DNA of 64,000 bases from Pseudomonas laurylsulfatiphila (GCF_002934665.1 NZ_NIRS01000004.1:498501-562500); one strand, 5' to 3'; positions 50,448 through 59,425 are shown, counted from the stretch's first letter. Notes: generated by a model not told the origin, from the letters alone. Made by a program: numbers and translations.

Positions 50448-51800
50448 ATGTCCGAGCTATCCGCAGCGCGCATCCCCGACGCACCCGCCATTCAGCGTTT
50501 GCCCCTCTTGCAACTGATCCTGGTCGGCTTGCAACATGTTCTGCTGATGTACGGTGGCGCCATCGCGGTGCCGCTGATCATCGGACAGGCCGCTGGCCTG
50601 AGTCGTGAAGAAATCGCCTTCCTGATCAACGCCGACCTGCTGGTGGCCGGTATTGCCACCATCGTCCAGTCCCTCGGCATCGGCCCCATGGGCATTCGCA
50701 TGCCGGTGATGATGGGGGCCAGTTTCGCCGCCGTCGGCAGCATGGTCGCCATGGCCGGCATGCCCGGTATCGGCCTGCAAGGGATCTTCGGCGCGACCAT
50801 CGCCGCCGGTTTCTTCGGCATGCTCATCGCGCCGTTCATGTCCAAGGTCGTACGCTTCTTCCCGCCGCTGGTGACCGGCACGGTCATCACCTCGATCGGT
50901 TTGTCGTTGTTCCCCGTGGCCGTGAACTGGGCCGGCGGCGGTGCCAGCGCCGCTCAGTTCGGCTCGCCGATCTACCTGACCATCGCCGCCCTGGTGCTGG
51001 GCACCATCCTGTTGGTCCACCGTTTCATGCGCGGCTTCTGGGTCAATATTTCCGTGCTGATCGGCATGTGCCTGGGCTACGTGCTCTGCGGCCTGCTCGG
51101 CATGGTCGACCTCAGCGGCATGGCTCAGGCGCCATGGCTGCAATTCGTTACGCCGCTGCACTTCGGTATGCCGAAATTCGAACTCGCACCGATCCTGTCG
51201 ATGTGCCTGGTGGTGGTGATCATTTTCGTCGAGTCCACCGGGATGTTTCTTGCGCTGGGCAAGATCACCGGCCAGGAAGTCTGCCCACGGATGCTGCGTC
51301 GCGGTTTGCTGTGCGATGCCGGCGCCTCGTTCTCCGCCGGGTTCTTCAACACCTTCACCCACTCCTCCTTTGCCCAGAACATCGGCCTGGTGCAGATGAC
51401 CGGTGTGCGCTGCCGCTCCGTGACCATCGTCGCCGGCGGTTTGCTGATCGTCCTGAGCCTGCTCCCCAAGGCCGCGTTCCTGGTGGCCTCGATCCCTCCG
51501 GCCGTCCTGGGTGGCGCAGCGATTGCGATGTTCGGCATGGTTGCCGCCACCGGCATCAAGATTCTCCAGGAAGCCGACATCGGTGACCGTCGCAACCAGT
51601 TGCTGGTGGCGGTGAGCATCGGCATGGGCCTGATCCCGGTGGTGCGCCCGGAGTTTTTCGCCCACCTGCCCGTGTGGATGAGTCCGATCACCCACAGCGG
51701 CATTGCCATGGCCACCCTCAGCGCGCTGACGCTGAACCTGCTGTTCAACATCCTCGGTGGCGCCGAACGCGCGGCCATCAACGACTGCCACGCCCACTAA
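50448..51800 (+). CDS. NCS2 urate/xanthine permease
   Basis: A 450-residue, ~14-helix nucleobase:cation symporter-2 permease. The family signature is QNIGLVQMTGVRCRSVTI; other blocks are GLQHVLLMYGGAIAVPLIIG and VESTGMFLALGKITG. Urate or xanthine is the likely substrate from its place after puuD. GAGG lies before the ATG at 50448; the longer opening runs through the REPIN and is rejected. Confidence 0.92.
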   Translation: MSELSAARIPDAPAIQRLPLLQLILVGLQHVLLMYGGAIAVPLIIGQAAGLSREEIAFLINADLLVAGIATIVQSLGIGPMGIRMPVMMGASFAAVGSMVAMAGMPGIGLQGIFGATIAAGFFGMLIAPFMSKVVRFFPPLVTGTVITSIGLSLFPVAVNWAGGGASAAQFGSPIYLTIAALVLGTILLVHRFMRGFWVNISVLIGMCLGYVLCGLLGMVDLSGMAQAPWLQFVTPLHFGMPKFELAPILSMCLVVVIIFVESTGMFLALGKITGQEVCPRMLRRGLLCDAGASFSAGFFNTFTHSSFAQNIGLVQMTGVRCRSVTIVAGGLLIVLSLLPKAAFLVASIPPAVLGGAAIAMFGMVAATGIKILQEADIGDRRNQLLVAVSIGMGLIPVVRPEFFAHLPVWMSPITHSGIAMATLSALTLNLLFNILGGAERAAINDCHAH

Positions 51801-51816
51801 GACAGAAACGCACACC

Positions 51817-51950
51817 CCCTGTAGGAGCGAGCCTGCTCCGGGCGGCGTTCCGACGATGAACCCGAGAACACCGCGTTTATCCAGATAACACGCGTAATCG
51901 TTGACGACCATCGTCGGTACGCCGCCCGGAGCAAGCTCGCTCCTACAGGG
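51817..51950. repeat. Long REPIN with GGCGGCGTTCCGACGA extension
   Basis: Opposed arms with TGTAGGAGCGAGCCTGCTCC, each extended by GGGCGGCGT-type sequence, so the stem is longer than in other elements. Confidence 0.88.
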
Positions 51951-51997
51951 GTAGGGGTTTCCTGCGCCTTGAAAATAAAAACAAGAGGGAGCAACAG

Positions 51998-52783
51998 ATG
52001 ATTCGGACACAAACCAACCTGCTGTTGGGTGCTGGCCTGCTGGCCGCGAGTCAAGCCATGGCCGGCGATTTACTGCTGTGGCAGACCAACAGCCTGAGCT
52101 ATCTGTACGGCAAGGATTTCGTCGTCAACCCGTCGATCCAGCAGACGATAACCTTCGAACACGCCGATCGCTGGAAGTACGGCGATAACTTCATGTTCAT
52201 CGACAGCACCTACTACAACGGCGAGAAAGACCGGAACAAAGGCGCCCACGCCTACTACGGCGAGTTCAGCCCGCGCCTCTCCCTGGGCAAGATCCTCGAC
52301 CGTCGTTTCGAGTTCGGCCCGATCAAGGACGTGCTGCTGGCCATGACCTACGAGAACGGCGAAGACGACACCGAGTCCTACCTGATCGGCCCCGGATTCG
52401 ACCTTGCGATACCGGGCTTCAATTTTTTCACCCTGAACTTCTACTACCGCCAGACCGAAGGCTCGCGTCCCGGCGACGACGTCTGGCAGATCACGCCGGC
52501 CTGGTCCTACACCCTGCCATTGGGTAACTCGAACCTGTTGATCGACGGCTACATCGACTGGGTAGTGGATAACGACCAGAACGCCCATGGCACCTATCAC
52601 GCCAACCTGCACTTCAACCCACAGATCAAGTACGACCTTGGCAAAGCCTTGGGCTGGCGGGAGAAACAGGTGTACGTCGGCGCCGAATACAGCTACTGGA
52701 AAGACAAGTACGGTATCGAAAACAGCGGCAAATTCGACACCAATGAAAACACCACCAGCCTGCTGGTGAAGGTGCATTTCTGA
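51998..52783 (+). CDS. Tsx/OmpK-like outer-membrane nucleoside channel
   Basis: A 261-residue outer-membrane protein of the Tsx/OmpK nucleoside-channel family. It has a signal peptide (LLLGAGLLAASQAMA) and beta-barrel strands with alternating aromatic residues, ending in F (LVKVHF). The segment LLLWQTNSLSYLYGKDF is the usual family start. It should let purines or nucleosides cross the outer membrane, which fits its place after the urate permease. A close paralogue follows at 53161. Confidence 0.9.
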   Translation: MIRTQTNLLLGAGLLAASQAMAGDLLLWQTNSLSYLYGKDFVVNPSIQQTITFEHADRWKYGDNFMFIDSTYYNGEKDRNKGAHAYYGEFSPRLSLGKILDRRFEFGPIKDVLLAMTYENGEDDTESYLIGPGFDLAIPGFNFFTLNFYYRQTEGSRPGDDVWQITPAWSYTLPLGNSNLLIDGYIDWVVDNDQNAHGTYHANLHFNPQIKYDLGKALGWREKQVYVGAEYSYWKDKYGIENSGKFDTNENTTSLLVKVHF

Positions 52784-53160
52784 TGCTGCCCCGCAACCGT
52801 GCCCCAAACCTGTCGTCGGTGCGCCGTTGCGGAGCACTTGAGACCTGGCCGAGGAGTCAGTATTCTCCGCGGCCGCCCGAATCCGGTTTAAAAAAAAGCC
52901 CGGATGTAAAACCTGACCAGCAGGCCAACTTATCCCGGCGCTGGCAGGCACCAAGGCACCCCAAAACCCCTCTCAATCGACTGCTCTTGAGCCGTCGAGC
53001 GGGAGTTTTTTTGCTTTTTGAAAGCCTTGGCTCAGCTCTTGCTAACAGCACCAAAGCTGACCGATTGGATGATTTTTTACCGCTACGGAAACAGGCGCCA
53101 CACCAGAGCGCCGATCTTAAAAAAATAACGTGGAACCACCTACTTTTTGGGAGCAACCGA
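52784..53160. other. Long leader between the two tsx-like genes
   Basis: A 377-bp spacer with no REP element. It has an imperfect hairpin around TCGAC/GTCGA followed by T7 (near 52976-53017), and TGGCTC-N5-TTGCT (53028-53043), a sigma-54-like match. No gene seen. Confidence 0.5.
53028..53043 (+). promoter_or_regulatory. Sigma-54-like promoter before the second tsx-like gene
   Basis: TGGCTC, five bases, TTGCT matches TGGCAC-N5-TTGCW with one mismatch and correct GG/GC spacing. It lies 118 bp before the ATG. Confidence 0.4.
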
Positions 53161-53946
53161 ATGAAACGTACGTGCACTAGCCTGATGCTGGCGGGATCGA
53201 TGCTGGCCGGGGGCCAGGCCATGGCCGGCGATTTGCTGCAGTGGCAGACCAACAGCCTGACCTACCTGTATGGCAAGGACTTCCAGGTCAACCCGCGCAT
53301 CCAGCAGACGGTGACCTTCGAACACGCCGATGGCTGGAAGTACGGCGACAACTTCTTCTTCATCGACAAGATCTTCTACAACGGCAAGGAAGACGCTTTC
53401 GCGGGCAAGAACAGCCACTATGGCGAGCTCAGCCCACGCCTGTCGTTCAACAAGATCTTCGACCAGAAGTTCGAGTTAGGCCCGATCAAGGACGTCCTGC
53501 TGGCCATGACCTACGAGTTCGGCGAAGACGACACCGAGTCGTACCTGATCGGTCCGGGTTTCGACCTGGCCATTCCGGGCTTCGACTACTTCCAGTTGAA
53601 CTTCTACAACCGTCACACCGAAGGCGACCGCCCGGGCGACAACATCTGGCAGGTCTCGCCGGTTTGGTCCTACACCATTCCGGTGGGTGCCTCGGACGTG
53701 CTGATCGACGGCTTCATGGACTGGGTCGTCGACAACGACGTCAACAGCAAAGGCGAATACCACGCCAACCTGCACTTCAACCCACAGGTCAAATACGACC
53801 TGGGCAAGGCGCTGAACCTGGGTGCCAAGCAGCTGTACGTCGGTGTCGAGTATGACTACTGGAAAAACAAGTACGGGATTGAAGACAGCCAGGGCTTCAA
53901 GACGGATCAGAGCGTGACCAGTTTCCTGGTCAAGGTTCACTTCTGA
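53161..53946 (+). CDS. Tsx/OmpK-like outer-membrane channel (paralogue)
   Basis: A 261-residue protein, the same length as the product at 51998-52783 and similar to it throughout (for example GPIKDVLLAMTYE, DTESYLIGPGFDLAIPGF, YHANLHFNPQ). Signal peptide MLAGSMLAGGQAMA and terminal LVKVHF as in its neighbour. GGGAG precedes the ATG at 53161. The pair arose by tandem duplication; different promoters may let the cell use them under different conditions. Confidence 0.9.
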   Translation: MKRTCTSLMLAGSMLAGGQAMAGDLLQWQTNSLTYLYGKDFQVNPRIQQTVTFEHADGWKYGDNFFFIDKIFYNGKEDAFAGKNSHYGELSPRLSFNKIFDQKFELGPIKDVLLAMTYEFGEDDTESYLIGPGFDLAIPGFDYFQLNFYNRHTEGDRPGDNIWQVSPVWSYTIPVGASDVLIDGFMDWVVDNDVNSKGEYHANLHFNPQVKYDLGKALNLGAKQLYVGVEYDYWKNKYGIEDSQGFKTDQSVTSFLVKVHF

Positions 53947-53952
53947 TTTAAA

Positions 53953-54031
53953 ATCAAAAGATCGCAGCCTTCGGCAGCTCCTACAGGGGAACGCATTCCA
54001 ATGTAGGAGCTGCCGAAGGCTGCGATCTTTT
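53953..54031. repeat. REP pair (REPIN), GCCGAAGGCTGCGATC type
   Basis: Opposed arms AAGATCGCAGCCTTCGGCAG and GGAGCTGCCGAAGGCTGCGA between convergent genes; the patatin gene stop is three bases beyond. Confidence 0.92.
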
Positions 54032-54033
54032 GC

Positions 54034-55188
54034 TTATGGCAACCCCAGAAACCGGCACAACTCCCCGCGCTTGGCCAGTGCATCGCGCCGCCCCAGTTCG
54101 ATCAACTCGCTGCAATACCCCGCCTCAAACAGCAGGTAACTCAGTACCCCTGCCCCACTAGTTTTGGTCGCGCCCGGTCCGCGTAAAAACAGGCGCAATG
54201 CCGCCGGCAACTCCTGACGATGTCGCGCGGCAATCTCATCGATCGGCTGGCTCGGTGAAATCACCAGCACGTCCACCGGCGCCACGCCCAATGCGCGGGT
54301 CGGTGTGCCGTCAGGCATCAGGTGACTGAACTGGTTCAGGCGCTGCAACAGCTCGATGTCACTTTCCAGGCTGTCAATGAACGTACTGTTGAGCATGTGT
54401 CCGCCGATCTGCGCCAGGGTCGGCTGCTGCCCGGTGTAGCTGCGCTGCAAGGGTTGTTGCGGATCGATACCGCGGGGGTTGCCGCTGACGCCCACCACCA
54501 GCACCCGACTGGCGCCCAGATGCAGCGCCGGGCTGATCGGCGCCGACTGACGCACCGCGCCATCACCGAAATACTCTTCGCCGATTTTCACCGGGGCGAA
54601 CAGCAGCGGAATCGCCGAACTGGCGAGCAAGTGTTCAACCGACAGTCGAGTGGGAACGCCGATGCGCCGGTGGCGCAACCAGGCATCGATCTTGCCGCCG
54701 CCCTGATAAAAGGTGACGGCCTGGCCAGACTCATAGCCGAACGCCGTGACCGCCACCGCATGCAATTGCTTCTGGGCGATCGCTTCGGCGATGCCGCCCA
54801 TATGCAGCTTGTCGTTGAGCAGATCCCGCAGCGGCGAACTGTTGAGCAGCGCCACCGGAACCTGGGAACCGATGCCGAGCAAACTGTGGCTGACAAAGCG
54901 ACTGGCCTGGCGAATGACCCCGGGCCAGTCGCTGCGCAATACCAGAGGGCTGCGAAAGCCCTGCCAGAAGGCCGTCAGGCGTTGGATGGCATGACGAAAA
55001 TCCATTGCCCCGCTGGCGAGGCTGACGGCGTTGATCGCGCCTGCGGAGGTGCCGACGATCACCGGAAACGGATTGCTCGCCCCCGGCGGCAGCAATTCCG
55101 CAATCGCCGCCAGTACCCCGACCTGATAAGCCGCCCGAGCCCCGCCTCCGGAAAGAATCAACCCTGTAACCGGTTCGCCTGGACTCAT
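54034..55188 (-). CDS. Patatin-like phospholipase
   Basis: A 384-residue patatin-fold lipid acyl hydrolase. The oxyanion loop is LSGGGARAAYQVGVL, the nucleophile elbow GTSAG (Ser48) and the catalytic Asp in YFGDGAVRQ. No signal peptide, so probably cytoplasmic or membrane-associated; it may turn over phospholipids. GGAGAG precedes the ATG at 55188. It has no obvious operon partner. Confidence 0.9.
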   Translation of the reverse strand: MSPGEPVTGLILSGGGARAAYQVGVLAAIAELLPPGASNPFPVIVGTSAGAINAVSLASGAMDFRHAIQRLTAFWQGFRSPLVLRSDWPGVIRQASRFVSHSLLGIGSQVPVALLNSSPLRDLLNDKLHMGGIAEAIAQKQLHAVAVTAFGYESGQAVTFYQGGGKIDAWLRHRRIGVPTRLSVEHLLASSAIPLLFAPVKIGEEYFGDGAVRQSAPISPALHLGASRVLVVGVSGNPRGIDPQQPLQRSYTGQQPTLAQIGGHMLNSTFIDSLESDIELLQRLNQFSHLMPDGTPTRALGVAPVDVLVISPSQPIDEIAARHRQELPAALRLFLRGPGATKTSGAGVLSYLLFEAGYCSELIELGRRDALAKRGELCRFLGLP

Positions 55189-55242
55189 GCACAACTCTCC
55201 ATGGTGCTTGATGGGATTTCGTTGTTTCGACCTGTTCCCTTG

Positions 55243-55329
55243 TTCGCGATGGTCGTGAAAACGCCGAGGAGTGTCAGGTGCCCCGCGTTATCGTTGACCA
55301 CCATCGCGAGCAGGCTCGCTCCTACAGGG
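55243..55329. repeat. Long degenerate REPIN
   Basis: The right arm CATCGCGAGCAGGCTCGCTC is good; the left is reduced to TTCGCGATGGTCGTGA. It shares the internal GCGTTATCGTT segment with the element at 14658-14758. Confidence 0.7.
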
Positions 55330-55338
55330 GATCGGGAT

Positions 55339-56271
55339 TCAACGGCGTTTGGCGTACAGCTTCGGCTCGCCCGGTGGACGGCTCTTGAAGCGGCGATGGG
55401 CCCACAGGTATTGCTCGGGATATTCGCGCAGGACGCCTTCGATCCATTGGTTGATGCGAATGCAGTCTTCTTCCTCGGTTTCACCGGGGAAGCCTTCGAG
55501 CGGCGCATGGATCACCAGGCGATAACCGCTGCCGTCCGCCAGACGCTCCTGGGTGAACGGCACCACCAGCGCCTTGCCCAGCCGCGCAAACTTGCTCGTG
55601 GCGGTGACGGTCGCCGCCTGAATGCCGAACAGCGGCACGAAGATGCTTTGCTTGGCGCCGTAGTCCTGGTCCGGTGCATACCAGATCGCGCGGCCCGAGC
55701 GCAGCAATTTGAGCATGCCGCGCACGTCTTCACGCTCTATCGCCAGCGAATCGAGGTTGTGCCGCTCGCGGCCCTGGCGCTGGATGTAGTCGAACAGCGG
55801 ATTCTTGTGCTCGCGGTACATGCCGTCGATGGTGTGCTGCTGACCGAGCAACGCCGCGCCGATTTCCAGCGTGGTGAAATGCAGCGCCATCAGGATCACG
55901 CCCTTGCCTTCGCGCTGGGCCTGCTGCAGATACTCCAGCCCTTCAACGTGAGCGAGACTTGCCAGGCGCTTGCGCGACCACCACCAGCTCATCGCCATTT
56001 CAAAGAACGCGATGCCGGTGGAGGCGAAGTTTTCCTTGAGCAGGCGTTTGCGTTCGGCGGCGGTTTTTTCCGGAAAACACAGTTCCAGGTTGCGCTTGGC
56101 AATGCGCCGTCTGTCGCCGGCCACGCGATACATCAATGAACCCAGGACGCGACCGATCCACAGCAGGGCCGGATACGGCAACTGGACGATCAGCCACAAC
56201 AGCCCCAGGCCACACCACAGCGGCCAGAAACGTGGAGATAGAAATGCTTTTCGAAAACGCGGGCGGTCCAT
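55339..56271 (-). CDS. Lipid A lauroyl acyltransferase (LpxL/HtrB-like)
   Basis: A 310-residue inner-membrane acyltransferase of the LpxL/LpxM family, which adds a secondary acyl chain to lipid A. An N-terminal hydrophobic helix (LWCGLGLLWLIVQLPYPALLW) anchors it, the HX4E catalytic motif is ALHFTTLE, and YLWAHRRFKSRP is the usual C-terminus. Its position divergent from minC matches the htrB-like gene next to minCDE in Pseudomonas. The ATG at 56271 is used; longer openings overlap minC. Confidence 0.92.
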   Translation of the reverse strand: MDRPRFRKAFLSPRFWPLWCGLGLLWLIVQLPYPALLWIGRVLGSLMYRVAGDRRRIAKRNLELCFPEKTAAERKRLLKENFASTGIAFFEMAMSWWWSRKRLASLAHVEGLEYLQQAQREGKGVILMALHFTTLEIGAALLGQQHTIDGMYREHKNPLFDYIQRQGRERHNLDSLAIEREDVRGMLKLLRSGRAIWYAPDQDYGAKQSIFVPLFGIQAATVTATSKFARLGKALVVPFTQERLADGSGYRLVIHAPLEGFPGETEEEDCIRINQWIEGVLREYPEQYLWAHRRFKSRPPGEPKLYAKRR

Positions 56272-56389
56272 TAATGCTTCCGGAATGACAATGGCCGCGC
56301 ATTCTACATCGTTCGACCCGGCTTGCGGCCTGCGGGCGTTCTCGTTATAAGTCTCGGCACTTTTAGTGACAAGTCGTTGTATGCCGACC

Positions 56390-57127
56390 ATGAGCCAAAC
56401 CGAACCGCTAGACCAAGATCCCGTGTTCCAGTTGAAGGGCAGCATGCTGGCCATTACGGTGCTGGAACTGGCCCGTAACGACCTGGAAAGCCTTGATCGG
56501 CAACTGGCCGCCAAGGTCGCCCAGGCGCCCAACTTCTTCAGCAACGCGCCGCTGGTACTGGCCCTGGACAAACTCCCGGCCAACGAAGGCGCCGTTGATC
56601 TGCCCGGCCTGATGCGCGTGTGCCGCCAGCATGGCCTGCGCACCCTGGCGATCCGCGCCAGCCGCATCGAAGACATTGCCGCCGCCATTGCGGTCGACCT
56701 GCCGGTGCTGCCACCGTCCGGTGCCCGGGAGCGTCCACTGGACCTGACCGAAGGCGAACCGAAGAAAAAACCGGAAAAACCGCCTGAACCGACCATCAAG
56801 CCGACAAAAATCATCACCTCGCCAGTACGTGGTGGCCAGCAGATTTATGCCCAGGGCAGCGATCTGGTGGTGATCTCCTCGGTCAGCCCGGGGGCGGAAC
56901 TTCTCGCCGATGGCAACATCCATGTATACGGCCCGATGCGTGGTCGCGTGTTGGCCGGCGTCAAGGGCGACACCAGGGCGCGGATTTTCTGTCAGCAAAT
57001 GAGTGCTGAACTGATTTCCATTGCCGGACATTACAAGGTTTCCGAAGACCTGCGCCGCGATCCTCTGTGGGGTTCGGGTGTGCAGGTCAGCCTGTCCGGC
57101 GACGTGTTGAACATCATTCGGCTTTAA
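56390..57127 (+). CDS. minC: Septum-site determining protein MinC
   Basis: A 245-residue MinC, an FtsZ-polymerisation inhibitor that keeps division at mid-cell. The N-terminal domain (QLKGSMLAITVLELARNDL) is joined by a Pro/Lys-rich linker (about residues 120-140, KKKPEKPPEPTIKP) to the C-terminal beta-helix domain (VVISSVSPGAELLADGNIHVYGPMRGRVLAG) that binds MinD. The ATG at 56390 is chosen over one nine bases upstream. Confidence 0.96.
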   Translation: MSQTEPLDQDPVFQLKGSMLAITVLELARNDLESLDRQLAAKVAQAPNFFSNAPLVLALDKLPANEGAVDLPGLMRVCRQHGLRTLAIRASRIEDIAAAIAVDLPVLPPSGARERPLDLTEGEPKKKPEKPPEPTIKPTKIITSPVRGGQQIYAQGSDLVVISSVSPGAELLADGNIHVYGPMRGRVLAGVKGDTRARIFCQQMSAELISIAGHYKVSEDLRRDPLWGSGVQVSLSGDVLNIIRL

Positions 57128-57329
57128 CGGATACTGCCGCATTTTCCAAGCATCTCTAAAACGTAGCGAAAACGGCTCAAACGAAGTAGGAAAAAGGCCG
57201 AAAGCAGTGTTTACCGGGGGTAAGCGCCGCTCAAAACCGGATTCCAGCCAAGGCTGTCCGACTGCAGTAGTTTTTCAGGAGATGTTTTTCAGGGGCTGAA
57301 AAGTCCTTTTTCCTTAGGGGTGAAACACC

Positions 57330-58142
57330 TTGGCCAAGATTCTCGTGGTTACATCCGGCAAGGGTGGTGTGGGTAAGACCACCACCAGCGCCGCTATCGG
57401 TACCGGTCTCGCTCTGCGCGGCCACAAAACAGTTATCGTCGACTTCGACGTGGGCTTGCGTAACCTCGACCTGATCATGGGTTGCGAGCGCCGCGTGGTG
57501 TATGACTTCGTCAACGTGGTCAACGGCGAAGCCAACCTGCAACAGGCCCTGATCAAAGACAAGCGCCTGGAAAACCTCTACGTGCTGGCCGCCAGCCAGA
57601 CCCGCGACAAAGATGCGCTGACCGTCGAAGGCGTGGAAAAAGTCCTGATGCAACTCAAGGAAGACTTTGAGTTCGTGGTCTGCGATTCCCCGGCGGGCAT
57701 CGAGAAAGGCGCCCACCTGGCCATGTACTTCGCCGATGAAGCGATCGTCGTGACCAACCCGGAAGTCTCCTCGGTACGTGACTCCGACCGCATGCTCGGT
57801 CTGCTGGCCAGCAAGTCCCGTCGTGCCGAGCGCGGCGAAGACCCGATCAAGGAACACCTGCTGATTACCCGTTATCACCCGGAGCGTGTGAGCAAAGGCG
57901 AAATGCTCGGCGTAGAAGACGTCAAGGAAATCCTTTCGGTGACCCTGCTCGGCGTGATCCCTGAATCCCAGGCGGTGCTCAAGGCATCCAACCAGGGCGT
58001 TCCGGTGATTCTCGACGACCAGAGCGATGCAGGCCAGGCCTACAGCGATACCGTTGACCGCCTGCTGGGCAAGACCGTGGATCATCGATTCCTTGATGTA
58101 CAGAAGAAGGGATTCTTCGAGCGCCTGTTTGGAGGCAACTAA
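57330..58142 (+). CDS. minD: Septum-site determining ATPase MinD
   Basis: A 270-residue MinD ATPase that recruits MinC to the membrane and oscillates with MinE. The deviant Walker A is GKGGVGKTT (residues 10-18), and the C-terminal amphipathic helix (GFFERLFGGN) is the membrane-targeting sequence. TTG start with AGGGGTG nine bases upstream. It follows minC after 202 bp, which may contain a separate promoter, and precedes minE by three bases. Confidence 0.97.
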   Translation: MAKILVVTSGKGGVGKTTTSAAIGTGLALRGHKTVIVDFDVGLRNLDLIMGCERRVVYDFVNVVNGEANLQQALIKDKRLENLYVLAASQTRDKDALTVEGVEKVLMQLKEDFEFVVCDSPAGIEKGAHLAMYFADEAIVVTNPEVSSVRDSDRMLGLLASKSRRAERGEDPIKEHLLITRYHPERVSKGEMLGVEDVKEILSVTLLGVIPESQAVLKASNQGVPVILDDQSDAGQAYSDTVDRLLGKTVDHRFLDVQKKGFFERLFGGN

Positions 58143-58145
58143 GCA

Positions 58146-58400
58146 ATGAACCTTTTTGACTTCTTTCGTGCCAACAAAAAGCAAAGCACCGCGTCGGTAG
58201 CGAAAGAGCGTCTACAGATCATCGTGGCGCACGAACGCGGCCAACGCAGCACCCCGGACTACCTGCCGGCCTTGCAGAAGGAACTGGTCGAGGTGATCCG
58301 CAAGTACGTCAATATCGGGTCCGATGACGTGCACGTCGCACTGGAAAGCCAGGGCAGCTGCTCGATTCTGGAACTCAACATCACCCTGCCTGATCGCTGA
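58146..58400 (+). CDS. minE: Cell division topological specificity factor MinE
   Basis: An 84-residue MinE that stimulates MinD ATPase and drives pole-to-pole oscillation. The N-terminal membrane-binding and anti-MinCD region is LFDFFRANKKQSTASVAKERLQ and the C-terminal dimer domain follows. It lies three bases after minD. Confidence 0.96.
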   Translation: MNLFDFFRANKKQSTASVAKERLQIIVAHERGQRSTPDYLPALQKELVEVIRKYVNIGSDDVHVALESQGSCSILELNITLPDR

Positions 58401-58418
58401 GTCGATCCGGCTGGAGCC

Positions 58419-58554
58419 ACGGCGGCTCAGGCCCTTCAGGCCTTTGTAGGAGCTGCCGCAGGCTGCGATCTTTTGATCTTGTTATTGAAATTCAAAATCA
58501 AAAGATCGCAGCCTGCGGCAGCTCCTACGGGGAACGAGGGGCCTGAGCCGCCGT
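58419..58554. repeat. 16-bp inverted repeat enclosing a REPIN
   Basis: ACGGCGGCTCAGGCCC (58419-58434) and its exact reverse complement (58539-58554) flank a complete REPIN (58445-58528) downstream of minE. The outer stem looks like an older hairpin into whose loop the REPIN was placed. Confidence 0.75.
58445..58528. repeat. REP pair (REPIN), GCCGCAGGCTGCGATC type
   Basis: Opposed arms with GGAGCTGCCGCAGGCTGCGA, nested in the outer inverted repeat at 58419-58554. Confidence 0.92.
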
Positions 58555-58579
58555 TGGCGTTTGTTACGAGGCTGTTTTA

Positions 58580-59215
58580 ATGCCGTTGTCCAACATCCAC
58601 ATCATCCATCAGGACGCTGCCGTACTGGTGGTGAACAAACCGACCCTGTTGCTCTCTGTCCCTGGCCGGGCCGATGACAACAAGGACTGCCTGATTACCC
58701 GCCTGCAGGAAAACGGCTACCCGGAAGCGCGAATCGTCCATCGGCTGGACTGGGAGACGTCCGGCATCATCCTGCTGGCTCGCGATCCGGATACCCATCG
58801 CGAGCTGTCCCGGCAATTTCACGACCGCGAAACCGAAAAGGCCTACACCGCCCTGTGCTGGGGTCAGCCGGAACTGGACAGCGGCAGCATCGACCTGCCC
58901 TTGCGCTACGACCCGCCGACCAAGCCGCGCCACGTGGTCGACCATGAATTCGGCAAACATGCGCTGACCTTCTGGCGCGTGCTGGAGCGTTGCGGCGACT
59001 GGTGCCGCGTTGAGCTGACACCGATCACCGGCCGCTCCCACCAGTTGCGCGTGCACATGCTTTCGATCGGTCATCCGCTGCTGGGTGACGGGCTCTATGC
59101 CCACGAGCAGGCGCTGGCGGCCTGGCCGCGCCTGTGCCTGCACGCGAGCATGCTGACCTTCACCCATCCGCAAAGTGGCGAGCGCCTGCGCTTCGAGTGC
59201 CCGGCACCGTTCTGA
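58580..59215 (+). CDS. rluA: RluA family pseudouridine synthase
   Basis: A 211-residue pseudouridine synthase. The catalytic block is RIVHRLDWETSGIILLARD (Asp57). The C-terminal motif VELTPITGRSHQLRVHML is typical of RluA. With no S4 domain and this length it is most like RluA, which modifies 23S rRNA U746 and tRNA U32. The place after minE matches other pseudomonads. Confidence 0.9.
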   Translation: MPLSNIHIIHQDAAVLVVNKPTLLLSVPGRADDNKDCLITRLQENGYPEARIVHRLDWETSGIILLARDPDTHRELSRQFHDRETEKAYTALCWGQPELDSGSIDLPLRYDPPTKPRHVVDHEFGKHALTFWRVLERCGDWCRVELTPITGRSHQLRVHMLSIGHPLLGDGLYAHEQALAAWPRLCLHASMLTFTHPQSGERLRFECPAPF

Positions 59216-59231
59216 GATCCATACACTCCCC

Positions 59232-59323
59232 CTGTAGGAGCTGGCTTGCCAGCGATGGCGTCCATTCAGGCGATAAATATGTCGACTGATCCACCGCAAT
59301 CACTGGCAAGCCAGCTCCTACAG
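59232..59323. repeat. REP pair (REPIN), GCTGGCTTGCCAGCGAT type
   Basis: Opposed arms with GGAGCTGGCTTGCCAGCGAT between rluA and apeB. Confidence 0.92.
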
Positions 59324-59425
59324 GAGTCCTGCATGCTCAAACTGGGTGTCTACCCCAACATCAGCCCACCGCCACTTCTGCAACCAATACGTTAAACTGG
59401 CGCCACTGCTGTCTGGAGCTACTTT

